64,000 bases of DNA, taken from the NCBI GenBank assembly GCA_949752795.1, contig OX457058.1, positions 164,364,223-164,428,222 of the forward strand, written 5' to 3'. Below the pieces are notes generated by a model. That model saw only the letters and a program-made list of their open reading frames with translations. It had not been told where the DNA came from and did no database searches. Origin of the DNA: Hyperoodon ampullatus. Lineage: Eukaryota > Chordata > Mammalia > Artiodactyla > Ziphiidae. Position numbers and translations under genes: made by a program. Below are positions 1 to 10,669 of the stretch, piece after piece (within the stretch, counting starts at the first letter, position 1; every line of letters starts with the position of its first letter).

Positions 1-950
1 AGGTCTGTTTGGCTAAGGGTTTTATCCTCATGCAGTGGTATTTGAGCCTGACTGGCTGAGCTATCTCTGCCTGTCAAGTCTCCTACCTCACTCCCTCTAC
101 CCTCAGATAAATCAAGTGATGTGATAAGCAAAGGGAGACTTAACTGAGTCCCCCGCCCACAAACGTCCTTGTAAAAAGTGGCAGGCACTTTTCTCCAACT
201 TCGACAATAGGGTGCCTGCAGTAAGGATGGATTTAGCCTGAACACATAGAATTTGGGAATGTTATATGAACAACTGGAGGGGATTCTTTTTTTTTCTTTT
301 CATTTTTTTTGGAAGAGTATTTGATGACCTAAAAGAAACCCATTTAACAAAACGGAATGCAATTTGATAGTGATTCAAAGCAAGCTGGGCCAATATAACA
401 TAGGGAATGACTGGCTAAGCCAAATTATAACTTTGAAAGAGATAATATTTACTGTGAAACATAGGTCACTAAGTTAGCAACATAGCACTGTGAAGAAAAA
501 CATTGACTATGACCTTGTCCTAGATAAGTAGGAATACAACATCCACTGTGTGTCAAAATTATAACTAAGTTCTCCTTATTACCCATCACATTCTCCCTCT
601 CTGAAAACAAGCACTGTCCAAAGGGAAGAACATGTGATCTAACCTTGGCCAATGAATGTTCCATATCCTTAGGTAGAATGTTTGGTTCAACAGTGAGCAC
701 ATGACTCAAGCTCAGCCAGTCAGAGTTCCTCCTCCAAATTATCTGAATCAAATCTGGTGGGAAAGACCCCTAAACACTTGAGAGCTAGAAACAAGGAGAT
801 CCAGAGCTACTAACAAAAATGTTTTCCGTGTGGAAACAGCTTATCAGCATTTCTCCACAGCCTTCCTTTGAGTCTATGAGTTTCTGTAATATCCGCCTAA
901 TAAATTCAGTTACCTATTTTACCTAAACTAGTCTAAAGTTGGTTTCTTTT
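1..950. other. Non-coding stretch, probably including an old unnamed repeat
   Basis: No open frame here resembles a known protein. Roughly 540-930 has the look of a diverged interspersed repeat: a CCAAT-like motif (TTGGCCAATGAATG) is followed by GCCAGTCAGAG, and 20880-21210 has somewhat similar wording. I cannot name the family. The rest appears single-copy. Confidence 0.4.
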
Positions 951-951
951 T

Positions 952-2545
952 TTCTTTTAATACATCTTTATGGGAGTATAATTGCTTTACAATACTGTGT
1001 TAGTTTCTGTTGTACAACAAAGTGAATCAGCCATATGCATACATATATCCCCATATCCCCTCCCTGTTGCATCTGCCTCCCACCCTCTTATCCCACTCCT
1101 CTAGGTCGTCGCAAAGCACTGAGCTGATTTTCCTGTGCTATGTTGCTGTTTGCCACTAGCTATCTATTTTACATTTGGTAGTGTATATATGTCGATGCTA
1201 CTCTCACTTCACCTCAGCTTGCCCCTCCCTCCCCCCACCATGTCCTCAAGTCCATTCTCTATGTCTACGTCTTTATTCCTGCCCTGCCACTAGGTTCATC
1301 AGTACTTTTTTTCTTTTTTTTTTAGATTCCATATATATGTGTTAGCATACGATATTTGTTTTCCTCTTTCTGACTTACTTCACTCTGTATGCCAGACTCT
1401 AGGTCCATCTACCTCACTACAAATAATTCAATTTTGTTTCATTTTATGGCTGAGTAATATTCCATTGTATATATGTACCACATCTTCTTTATCCATTCAC
1501 CTGTTGATGGACATTTAGGTTGGTTCCATTTCCTGGCTATTGTAAATAGTGCTGCAATGAATATTGTGGTACATGTCTCTTTTTGAATTATGGTTTTCTC
1601 AGGGTATATGCCCAGTAGTGGGATTGCTGGGTCATATGGTAATTCTATTTTTAGATTTTTAAGGAACCTCCATACTGTTCTCCATAGTGGTTGCATCAAA
1701 TTACATTCCCACCAACAGTGCAGGAAGGTTCCCTTTTCACCACACCTTTACACCACACCTTTTCCAGCATTTATTGTTTCTAGCTTTTTTGATAATGGCC
1801 ATTCTGACCGGTGTGAAGTGATACTTCATTGTAGTTTTGATTTGCATTTCTCTAATGATTAGTGATGTTGAGCATCCTTTCATGTGTTTGTTGGCAATCT
1901 GTATGTCTTCTTTGGTGAAATGTCTATTTAGGTCTTCCACCCATTTTTTAATTGTGTTGTTTGTTTTTTTTTTGATATTGAGCTCCATGAGGTATTTGTA
2001 TATTTGGGAGATTAATCCTTTGTCTGTTTTTTCATTTGCAAATATTTTCTCCCATTCTGAGGGTTGTCTTTTGGTCTTGTTTATGGTTTCCTTTGCTGTG
2101 CAAAAGCTTTTAAGTTTAATTAGGCCCCAAACAAAAAATTATTTTTGTTTCTATTTTCATTACTCTAGGAGGTGGGTCAAAAAGGATCTTGCTATGGTTT
2201 ATGTCAAAGGGTGTTCTTCCTATGTTTTCCTCTAAGAGTTTTATAGTGTCCAGTCTTACACTTAGGTCTCTAATCCATTTTGAGTTTATTTTTGTGTATG
2301 GTGTTAGGGAGTGTTCTAATTTCATTCTTTTACATGTAGCTGTCTAGTTATCCCAGCACCATTTATTGAAGAAGCTGTCTTTTCTTCATTGTATGTTCTT
2401 GCCTCCTTTGTCGTAAATTAGGTGACTATATGTGAGTGGGTTTATCTCTGGGCTTTCTATCCGGTACCACTGATCTATATTTCTGTTTCTGTCACATGCT
2501 TCCAACATGCTTATCATTTTTTGACCCTTAAAATACTACTCTTGC
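952..2545 (-). mobile_element. L1 LINE, 5'-truncated, 3' part of ORF2 plus 3' UTR
   Basis: Read on the minus strand this is the last third of an L1. About 952-1440 is the 3' UTR, ending in a T-rich stretch on the plus strand that corresponds to the L1 tail. From 1440 upwards the minus strand encodes the ORF2 C-terminus. The 3' UTR has the wording seen in the L1 at 54337-54723, so both belong to a cetartiodactyl-type L1 lineage. The upstream half is missing, as expected for incomplete target-primed reverse transcription. Frameshifts make it inactive. The edge near 2545 is estimated from where recognisable L1 sequence stops. Confidence 0.93.
1439..2325 (-). pseudogene. L1 ORF2 C-terminal fragment (broken)
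   Basis: Three minus-strand open pieces (2325-2116, 1988-1737, 1699-1439) are consecutive parts of the L1 ORF2 protein after the reverse transcriptase domain. The last contains [14 protein letters not shown] and ends MEYYSAIK before a TGA stop, a hallmark L1 ORF2 terminus. The pieces lie in different frames or are parted by stops, so no product can be made. A short duplication (CACACCTTT/CACACCTTTT, about 1742-1762) accompanies one break. Confidence 0.92.
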
Positions 2546-4620
2546 TACATTCAACTGTAGTTGACCCCTTACTGAAGTGACTCAATATCATTTTTTAATC
2601 TATTGTAAAATAGGGGATGTTGCAGAGGCTTAGAAAGGATGGTGAACAGAATCACCCAGCTGAACATCAGACTGTGAAGGAGTGACATCCACTAATTTGT
2701 AAAAGAGAAAACAGAGATGCAAGATTATTTTCGTATAGCTTAGAAGATAGTGAATGACTGCATTCTTCAATATAAATGTTCATTCACCTATATTGACCAT
2801 TGGCTTCCCAGTTATTCAATTCATCTGTCACATTTGCAGTTTCTATCCTTAGCTCTCTCTGTTCACCTCTTAGGCAGACAAGCACTTGAACAGCCCCTAG
2901 TCCCCTTCTTGGGGAAGTCTGAGAGGGAATGTGCCATGGACCAGTCCTAAAGTGTCCTCAGTCCTAAATGGTCTGTTCCCAGCAGGAGCCCAGAAGAGAA
3001 GCAGAGAACCACTGTTGAAGAAGCCACCTGGGGAAATTATGCAGTCTCCAAAACATCCCAGACACAGGTCTGCCCCTCCGGAGACTTTGCTTGAAAGTAC
3101 ATTCCCAAAATGTCTGACTCTCTGGTATTCCCACCTAAGGGCAAAAAGACCTTCCCCAACCAGGGCTGATGGTTTTCTACTCCCCTGCTCAGCCTCCACC
3201 TGTGCAAATTACCATGGGACAACTATTGTCTGAAAAACACCTTATCCTATTGGTCTGTTCAAATGTCAGATACTAAGGTGCTTACACCCTAGTTGACGTA
3301 TTACCAAAGTGCCAACTTTACACTAGAGTAAAAAAGGGGTCCTGAAAATTGCCCAAATTTTCAATCTCACAGAACTAACCCATCCCAGGGAGCATTTTCA
3401 CTCCCACCTAAATGTGAAACACACCAGGCTTTAACAAAAAAAAAAAAAAAAAAGCTTGTGTCCAAGAAACTCACTGCATACAAATTCCTCTTTCTCTACC
3501 CACCCCTCCTCTCCTGTCCACTGTCCACCACCCTCCCTCCTCAGCATCACTCCCGCTGAAATCATTTCCATTGATCTTAGCCTCTCCTAAGCCTTTTTTT
3601 TAGGAGTATATAAATTTGAGAGCTTAACTAAATTGAATATGTCCCATTAAATAAAGTCATATCACTCTGTAAAAGTCAGCGCAAAGTGACTCTCTAAGTC
3701 TGGCTCTCACCCACAGGGTTAAAGTGCCTGCTCTTCAGGGGGAGCTTCGTGGAGGCTCCCCCGGAAGGCGAGCTCTGGAAGGTATTTTGGCATGCTACAT
3801 GCAAACGCAGCAGCCAACAGATCTCATCATTTCTAAATGTCAGCATTAGTATAATCCCTCTGACCCATTCCAGAGCTTATAGGTCACAGAACATTTTATC
3901 TGGCAGTGCCTTTTATACACACATATATATTTTTTTCCTCCCAGGTTTAAAGTGTTATCCATTTTCCCTTCCATCCCCCTCTGAAGGAGACCTGGCTCTT
4001 CTATACATATGGTGAGTAAAGCATCAAGGAATTCAAGCAAGTGATAAAAATATGTCTGCAGGGAAATGAATTTCTTTTTCTGAAATCAATCATGCGCTAT
4101 TCACACAAGCAGAAGAATAGCCTGAAATACCCCTTATCTCACCGTCCCACTCCACTCAGGCATCCGTGCAAACACTTAGAGGCCAGAGACTTTCTCTCCT
4201 GGCCTTCTTTCTCCCACAGTGAAAGGGAACGGAGGCCGAGATATGTGGACCACCGGGCCGAGGGGCATGATTAGCCTGCAGTGATTGGCTGGCTGTCATG
4301 CGGATAGATAGCCGTAGCCGGATGGGTCCACCATCCTGAGCAGGTAGTGTGCATAGCAATCAGCACCTTGGGAAGAAGAGCCTTCCTCCTCCCCACAGTT
4401 CAGAATAGAAATGGGACTTTGTATTATTCCCACCTCCCCATATTGCCTCATTTTGATTTTGGTGCCCATGGCTTCTTGCCTCCTGGAGAACAGGGGTACT
4501 GCTGTAACTGGCACTTTCAAAACCCATTTTATAATGGAGAGCAGTGATGTGGCCAAGCCAGGGTTCTCAACTACATCATGGAAAGGTGAGCCTTGGCTGT
4601 AATTCCCCAGTGTCATACTG
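2546..4620. other. Long non-coding stretch, apparently single-copy
   Basis: No gene or clearly named repeat is visible. Overlapping frames near 2897-3233 are open on both strands but resemble nothing and lack coding context. A run of about 17 A lies at 3437-3454 without a recognisable SINE body in front of it. The part at 4180-4300 is richer in G+C and has a pyrimidine tract before CCCACAG near 4219. That resembles a splice acceptor but nothing else supports an exon. Confidence 0.5.
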
Positions 4621-4624
4621 AAGA

Positions 4625-4805
4625 GGGCTCCGAGGCAGGCTGCCTAGGGGCAGTCCTGCTCTGCCACGTACTAGCTGAGTGACTTTGGGGAAATGCCCAA
4701 ACCTCTCCAGCCTCAGACATTAATCGGGTTGTTGTTTGGATTAACTGACAGGTGCCTGTAAGCACTTAACCCAGCAGGTAACCCATGGTAGGAAGCGCTT
4801 TAAGT
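4625..4805 (+). repeat. MIR SINE fragment
   Basis: The order CTCTGCCACGTACTAGCTG, GTGACTTTGGG, AACCTCTCCAGCCTCAG, then a diverged 3' part follows the MIR consensus in sense orientation. It is heavily diverged and has no detectable target duplication, as expected for this old mammal-wide family. Confidence 0.75.
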
Positions 4806-5189
4806 GTTAGGTGTGGAAAGGAGTTGAATCTAACAGTGATTAGCGCTGCTTACAGAAAACCTGTTTCCAACCACTAAAACTGTACATTTTCAATTGGGTA
4901 GTAGTTACTTGGTGCCAACCTCTAAGGACCTCATAGTACGTTAGAGACTGAAACCTCCTTCCACGATGTCTTTGGGTGACAGTTGAAGGCACAAATGGAG
5001 AAACCGGGGCAGAGTAAACTGTTGTTGACTTATGTGGTCATACTATGGATGATTAAAACTTCAGGGCTGCCCCCCTTATATAACTTTCTATGTGAGTTTA
5101 CTTGGAAAAAATGTTTTTTGAGATTAAATCTACCTTTTGTTTTATGCTTATGATTCCTACAAATTTCTAAGAAAAAAAATATTTACTTA

Positions 5190-5241
5190 GGGCTTCCCTG
5201 GTGGCGCAGTGGTTGAGAGTCCACCTGCCGATGCAGGTGGA
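5190..5241 (+). mobile_element. Truncated head of a cetacean tRNA-derived SINE
   Basis: Only the first 50 bases of the SINE are present: the start GGGCTTCCCTGGTGGCGCAG, the A-box region and part of the following segment. The sequence then changes abruptly to unrelated DNA. There is no B box, no tail and no visible target duplication. SINEs normally truncate at the 5' end, so a 3' loss points to a later deletion or rearrangement. Confidence 0.85.
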
Positions 5242-5834
5242 ATGAGATTGCAGAATTTAATACAGTTCCTCTGGCTCTGAAAAGCAAAGGCATTTTGCCT
5301 CTTCACGAAGTATATGGACAGAGAAAGTGCCTCTAAAGTAGCTGACTGCTTGTATTCAAGCTGAACTGGAAACCTGGGGACTCAGACCATTCACAGGCAG
5401 AGTACATGAGCAGGGGGTGGTCCTCTGCTGCTGGCAGGTGCACGGTGGCAGCAGCAGTGATTCCTGAGGAGGAGTCGGAGGTCTTAGCCTTCTTTTCAAT
5501 TAGATCATTCCAGGTCTGCCAGCTCTTGGTACCACTGCAGTTCAGACAGACGGTGCTTGTTTGTGGGCAGGATGAGAGACCATCTGCACCAGGCACTCCT
5601 ATCAGCTGCTCCATGTGAGGCCAGAGAATAACAACCCCCAGGCATCCTGTCACTTCAACAGGGCCTCTGGATGGGCCACTGGACAGCTGGTGCAGGCCTT
5701 GCTGTGTAGAATTCAGGGGCGAGCAGGAGAATCTCTGAAACCACTATTAATGTCCCCACAGTTCCAATCTAAGGAAGAAATGTCAGCTTCTCAGATCCCA
5801 TTTCAGAAGAAATAGGGTTATGATGCACTGCTTA
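5242..5834 (-). other. Unassigned stretch with a 137-codon open frame on the minus strand
   Basis: The minus strand is open from about 5743 down to a TAG near 5333. There is no convincing ATG start; the first good start-like codon is a GTG near 5653, with an in-frame ATG about 39 bases further on. The predicted peptide holds scattered cysteines (SSCPQTSTVCLNC) and a serine/alanine-rich middle (SDSSSGITAAA). I do not recognise it. It could be a relic of a processed gene copy, part of an old retroelement, or chance in a G+C-richer patch. Upstream on the minus strand, TTTCTTCCTTAG precedes the frame and looks like a splice acceptor, but that is weak evidence. Confidence 0.3.
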
Positions 5835-6310
5835 GGATACCATTTCAGCCACCATAACAAAGGCCAAGATAAGAGTGACTTTAACAGGGTAGCCTGTTCT
5901 TCTCTCATCCAAGAGTCCATACAGAGCAGTCCAGGGCTGTGTAGGCCTCCACAGGCTCAGGGAATGAGGTACCTTACAATATGATACTTCGGCGTCTTCA
6001 ACATGCAGATTCTTTTTACTCATGGTCCAACATGGTTGCTCCAGCTCCTTCCATCATGTTCATATTCCAGCCAGCAGAAATGGAGAGGAGGAGAAGTTGA
6101 AGGGGAGAAATGTCTGTTTCTTTTAAAGCCTCAACAAAGAAGCAGCACCCAGACCTCCTGCTCACAAGTTATTGGGCAGAACTTAGTTAAGTAGCCAAGT
6201 TCACCATGGGAGTCTAGAAAATGGAGTCTTTTAGCTAGGAAGCCATGCAGTGGGGTAAATCTAATGAAGGCGGAAAATAGATTTTGGAGGACACCAGCAT
6301 TCTGTGATAT
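5835..6310 (+). repeat. Old interspersed repeat, unnamed family, copy 1
   Basis: This stretch shares layout and phrases with 7640-7990 and 45790-46200: a CCAACATGGTTGCTCCAGC-like core, ATTCCAGCCAGCAG, then a purine-rich part and CCATGGGAGTCTAGAAAATG. I recognise it as a mammal-wide dispersed repeat but cannot assign the family name. It has no coding capacity. Confidence 0.6.
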
Positions 6311-7201
6311 GAACTTCCGTTTTTGCCAACCAAATATTTATGCATACTCTTCCTCTCGGGCATGGAACACCCTCCCATCATTCCCAAGAGAGGCAACCTG
6401 AGGTAGCGCCCAGTTCCTGCATAAAGCTCAAGTCTAGTAACTCTGGATTTTGTACAGCTCTCTCCATTATGTCAGTTATGGATGCCCATAGTTTGAACTA
6501 TCTGAAAGTCGATGTCCCTATAGCAACATGGTTGAGTGGGGTCAGGACAACAGCAATGAAAACTCCCATTCAGAAAAAGGAATGAATGAAAACCATAGCA
6601 GCTCCTTGTCTATAGCAATTTTCACATCCTCTTGGGCAGTGAAACAGGTTCCTTGGATAGGCTATCTGGCAGCTCCTGGTTTTCTCGGAGAAACACCCTT
6701 GTCCATTATCCTCCATGGCCTCATGTGAAATGGTTACTGGAGGTCGTTTCTCTCTTGAGGGCTGTACAAGTTAGCTGTCTCTTTCCTGGTGGTATGTATA
6801 AGAAAGTCTGGGGTTACTTTGGAGGCTGAATAATCACAGACTTTTGCAGACCTTGCAATTTCTTCGGAAATACTATTTCCTCAAAAACTTAAAGATGTAT
6901 TTGCTTCCAGACACTTGTAATCGACTACAACCAAAAGTCTCATCTAGACCTACTTTTTGTGTATAAAAATGTGGTGTTTATTTATTGGCTTCGTGCTCTG
7001 CCCAATCCCCTCTTCCCTCCTCTTCATGGTGACTTCCTAAAGGCCATCTGAAACAAAAGCCTCGGATGGGAAAACAGCGCCTATAATCAGATTCTGCAGC
7101 TGGGATGGCTCCCACTCTCTGGCCAGTAGTACTTACAGAGACACCTGAGAAAGGCTTGGGACCACTGTGTAATCTCCTGCTGTTGCTATTTCTTCATCCA
7201 T
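6311..7201. other. Non-coding stretch without recognised features
   Basis: Several overlapping open frames of 60-80 codons (6340-6830) show no family resemblance and run in different frames over the same bases. I see no repeat I can name. Confidence 0.5.
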
Positions 7202-7212
7202 TTGAGTTCATC

Positions 7213-7429
7213 TTTTTTTTTTTTTTTTTTTTTTTTTGCGGTACACGGGCCTCTCACTCTTGCAGCCTCTCCCATTGCAGAGCACAGGCTCCGGACACGC
7301 AGGCTCAGCGGCCATGGCCCATGGGCCCAGCCGCTTCGCGGCATGTGGGATCCTCCCGGACCGGGGCACGAACCCGTGTCCCCTGCATCAGCAGGCGGAC
7401 TCCCAACCACTGCGCCACCAGGGAAGCCC
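7213..7429 (-). mobile_element. Cetacean tRNA-derived SINE (CHR type), full length
   Basis: On the plus strand it starts with a T-run of about 25 bases, the complement of the A-tail, and ends at GGGAAGCCC, the complement of the SINE start. The B box complement (GGCACGAACC) is intact. The 11-bp direct repeat TTGAGTTCATC at 7202-7212 and 7430-7440 is a perfect target-site duplication, so the copy is intact and fairly young. Local open frames are SINE translations. Confidence 0.95.
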
Positions 7430-7639
7430 TTGAGTTCATCCTTTTGGTGGCCCTTCAAATAGCAGAAGAAACATTCAACACACACCAACATCCTGAGTTT
7501 TTCCAACTGGTTTTGCTGGAGTCATGTGCTCTGTTGGCATGAGGTTTGCCTTCTGAGCTGCTACAGGTTTTACCCAATGCTTTCCAATGTTATTATGGCA
7601 GCACCCCACGTCTAAACCCCAAATTCTAGATTAGTGAGA

Positions 7640-7990
7640 ATACCAGCTCAGCTGCTCAAGCAAGAGCTAAGATAACAGTGGATTAAAGCAAATAGTTTAT
7701 CTCTCTTTCTGGGATGGTCTGACCTTACACAGTCTCGGGCTGCTATAGCGGCTCTGTGATGTCAGGAGCCCAGGTTCCTTCTGTCTAGTTGCTCCCCATC
7801 CTCAGTGGGCTGTTCCCACCTTGTGGTCTAACGTGGCTGTTTCAGCTGCTGCTGCATTCCAACCACCAGAAAGCAATAAGGCCATGGAGGGAACAAGACC
7901 TTTATTTGGGAGTATAACATGAAATTCACATGACTCCCTTTTGCTCACACCCCAGTAAGCCAGGAATAAACGATGTGACCACCGCTAGCT
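7640..7990 (+). repeat. Old interspersed repeat, unnamed family, copy 2
   Basis: Same dispersed family and orientation as 5835-6310. It keeps the earlier part better (GATAACAGTGGATTAAAGC, TGTGATGTCAGGAGCCCAGG) and then ACGTGGCTGTTTCAGCTG and ATTCCAACCACCAG, the diverged equivalents of the core phrases. The family name is not assigned. Confidence 0.55.
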
Positions 7991-8965
7991 TATGAGACTA
8001 GGAAATGAGTCTTGAGTTAAATAAGCATGTATTCTAGGGGTCCATTACTAGAAGAGTAGAAGAAAGCTGCCAGCAGCCTGGACAGGCTCTTTTCAGGACT
8101 GACTGCCCCTAAAACTGGGTCAAGTTTAGGACAGCTTTGGTTCAACTATCCAGCTACATGCCTAGAAACTGAGCAAGGAGGACAGAGCACAATGGAGCTG
8201 GTGAAGTCAGTATTTGCAGTTCACGGTCTTTTTCTCCCCGTGAAAGTAGTTTGGAAATGAATAGAACTCCACACAGAGAAAGCTCAACATCCCCAGCCAA
8301 AACAAGACAAAATTTCTTGGAAACACATTGATTCTCCAACTCTAACAGATCTTGAAGGTAAAGATGTCAATTCTGGGATAGTGACAGGCTGCAGGTGGAC
8401 TCGGTGTGTTAAAAAAAATAACAGGGGACACGGTAAACTCTGCTTCAATAAAAGTGAGCGTATCTTTATCAGAGTTGACAGAGATCATTAAAAAGTGAAA
8501 GCAGGAACCCAATATATTGATGATGCCTCTAGAATATGGCCTTACAACCATGGGCTGTATTCAGTGTGTATGTTTTTTCCTATCTCACGCAGTGAAATCC
8601 AATCTCATATAAGTTTTTATTTGTTCAAAGTGATAGATAAGCCTCCTAAAGTATGGTTTAAATCAATATTCTATTCCCCAAGCTAACTGAAACTGTGCGT
8701 TCATTTAATGAATAGATGTACATGCAACTTTATAAACACACAGCTATAACAAAAAGAATGGGAAGAAGGTACCCAGAGCAAGACTTTACTTCACATGATG
8801 TACTTGATTGTGTTTCTCATACTGAAATAAATAGTATATGAACACATCCCACATTGCCAAATAAAACATCTTATACTGTGTTTTGGCAGGCTGGCTTTAT
8901 CAGCTAGCACAGAAACAGGAGTCCTGAGATTAAAAAGAAAATGACTCAAACAATAAAAATAATAG
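7991..8965. other. Non-coding stretch without recognised features
   Basis: A+T-rich DNA with no recognised gene or repeat. Short open frames at 8154-8339, 8342-8551 and 8791-8994 on the minus strand are in poor context and resemble nothing. Confidence 0.5.
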
Positions 8966-8969
8966 CTAA

Positions 8970-9000
8970 CATATATATATATATATGTATACATTTATAC
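8970..9000. repeat. AT dinucleotide tract
   Basis: An (AT)n run, ACATATATATATATATATG, followed by imperfect TA-rich sequence. It lies just upstream of a MIR fragment. Confidence 0.8.
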
Positions 9001-9009
9001 ATAGATATG

Positions 9010-9165
9010 CTTAGTAACTCAGTTGATTCTTTTAATAATCCTAATGGTACTATTATTTTTCCCATTTACAAATTTTTAAAAAGAAAAAGACACAGAGATG
9101 GTAGGTAATTTGCCCGAGGTCACACAGCTCTTAGGTGGTGGAACTGGGCTTCAGATTAGTTGATC
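9010..9165 (-). repeat. MIR SINE fragment
   Basis: The complement of the MIR core is visible: TTAATAATCCTAATGGTAC, ATTTTTCCCATTTACA, then GACACAGAGATGGTAGGTAA, TTGCCCGAGGTCACACAGC and TTAGGTGGTGGAACTGGG. The order and orientation fit antisense MIR. Confidence 0.88.
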
Positions 9166-9700
9166 AAGAGATCTTGAACACTTTACCCACCCAAAAGGGA
9201 GAATCTGGGTCCTAACAGAACTTAGTACTTAGTTATTTGGATTGGTGATAAATTAGGACAAATCAGGATACTTCAGTATTTAGGGCTTTCATGTGTTAGA
9301 TACTCTGCAAAGAATCATTGACCGTTGGTGAGTCCACTATGTCCATCCTCCCTCACATTTCCAAGTTCCTCTGTCCTAAAACTGTATCCTGGTAGAAAAC
9401 AGTAACCTTCAAGTAAATTGCCTCAAGGCAATGCCAAACCCGAATGTTGTTCAAATAATTCTTTTCTCAAAACCCCTCAAATACAGTTATGAGTATCGTC
9501 ACTTATGGCTACAGGAATTCCCTAAGACATTTTTGGCACTGTAACTGATTGACTTAAAGTGTTTTGATATGCCCTTGGGGGTGGAGGTGAGAGGAAGCGG
9601 GTATTAAATAACTTCTAGTAACAGCCATACTGTTGTTTTCTATAATTTAAACTACAGAGTCATGTCCAAATCTCAAGGTCCCAGACACAAAACGTGATCA
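9166..9700. other. Non-coding stretch without recognised features
   Basis: No open frame, RNA gene or named repeat could be recognised here. Confidence 0.5.
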
Positions 9701-9710
9701 TAATGGACAA

Positions 9711-9875
9711 GAGCAGGGGTCAGGGCCAGATGCAATTCCGCCATTACAGGGCAAAAGTTGCCATAGACAGACATAAAATGATTGGGCATAGCTGCATTCT
9801 AATAAAACTTTGTTTACAAAAAAACAGGCATCAGGTGACCTTTGGCCCACAGACCAAGCATGATGAATACATCTT
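9711..9875 (+). mobile_element. Non-autonomous hAT-type DNA transposon remnant
   Basis: The stretch starts GCAGGGGTCAGGGCCAGATG, with an internal loss near the left end. It continues with ATTGGGCATAGCTGCATTC and AATAAAACTTTGTTTACAAA and ends in TTTGGCCCACAGACC. This is the layout of a common mammalian hAT-derived MER family. A related copy lies in the opposite orientation at 59558-59706. It is too eroded to define both terminal inverted repeats. Confidence 0.7.
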
Positions 9876-9887
9876 GTAACTGACATG

Positions 9888-9936
9888 AACTCATCCTCCC
9901 AAAGATGGAGGAAACTCATCCTCCCAAAGATGGGAA
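9888..9936. repeat. Direct tandem duplication, 25-bp unit, two copies
   Basis: AACTCATCCTCCCAAAGATG occurs at 9888 and again 25 bases later at 9913, separated by GAGGA. It sits just right of the hAT remnant. No function is implied. Confidence 0.85.
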
Positions 9937-10074
9937 AACTTGGGATTGCCCCTCCTATATTCAAAATGCTCAGACATAGTGCAAGATATAGAGATAGTTG
10001 TGAGAGGGTGTCCCCTATAGTCACAATGTGAAAGCCATAATGCAAATTATAGAGATCATTCGTAATTGCATTTG

Positions 10075-10325
10075 CGCCATCCTGCCATCCCCAACACTAA
10101 CGCTTGGCACACTTTACTTCATTCTTCCAGGCCAAGTCCAAGGTCACCTCATCGCCTTTGCTCACCACCCATTCCCACTCTCAGGTGGCCTTTGCTGTGC
10201 CCTATAAACCATTTATGCATATGAGATTGTAATTATCTGTTGACATATTTAGCTCCTGTCTGGACTATGTGATTCTGAGTGCTAGGAACCCTGCCTGGTA
10301 CCCTTGTGTTCATAGCACCTAATCT
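10075..10325 (+). repeat. L2 LINE 3' fragment
   Basis: The pattern CCAAGTCCAAGGTCACCTC, TGAGATTGTAATTATCTGTT, TTAGCTCCTGTCTGGACTAT and GCTAGGAACCCTGCCTGG follows the 3' non-coding part of L2 in sense orientation. It is old and diverged. Confidence 0.7.
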
Positions 10326-10454
10326 AGAAGCTAACACCCTGCTCACTGAGAACATTAAGAAGCAGCACATGGTGAATCATGAGAGTGAGCTCAGAGAAAA
10401 ACAACACAAAGAGCCATTTTACAAAGTGTGTGCTGAAATTAAAAAGAAATAAGA

Positions 10455-10656
10455 ATTTTTTTTTGCCGTATGTGGGCCTCTCACTGCTGTGGCTTCTCCC
10501 GTTGCGGAGCACAGGCTCCGGATGCGCAGGCTCAGCGGCCATGGCTCACGGGCCCAGCAGCTCCACGGCATGTGGGATCCTCCCAGACCGGGGCACGAAC
10601 CCGCGTCCCCTGCATAGGCAGGCGGACTCTCAACCACTGCGCCACCAGGGAAGCCC
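10455..10656 (-). mobile_element. Cetacean tRNA-derived SINE (CHR type), full length
   Basis: A short T-run precedes the complement of the SINE body, which ends GGGAAGCCC. The direct repeat AGAAATAAGA at 10445-10454 and 10657-10666 is a perfect 10-bp target duplication. The B box complement GGCACGAACC is intact. The tail is short (about 9 T). Confidence 0.95.
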
Positions 10657-10669
10657 AGAAATAAGATTT

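Noticed and set aside
3437..3454. Retroposed sequence ending in this A-run
   Set aside because: No SINE, L1 or processed transcript body is recognisable before it, and no flanking duplication was found.
4140..4300. Exon beginning after CCCACAG near 4219
   Set aside because: Only a pyrimidine tract and AG are seen. There is no matching donor, no long frame and no homologue recognised.
7105..7542. 145-codon frame and several frames of 60-145 codons at SINE sites (10379, 15458, 17161, 41819, 54900, 56571, 59062)
   Set aside because: They share the same peptide because they translate the same SINE. There is no independent coding evidence.
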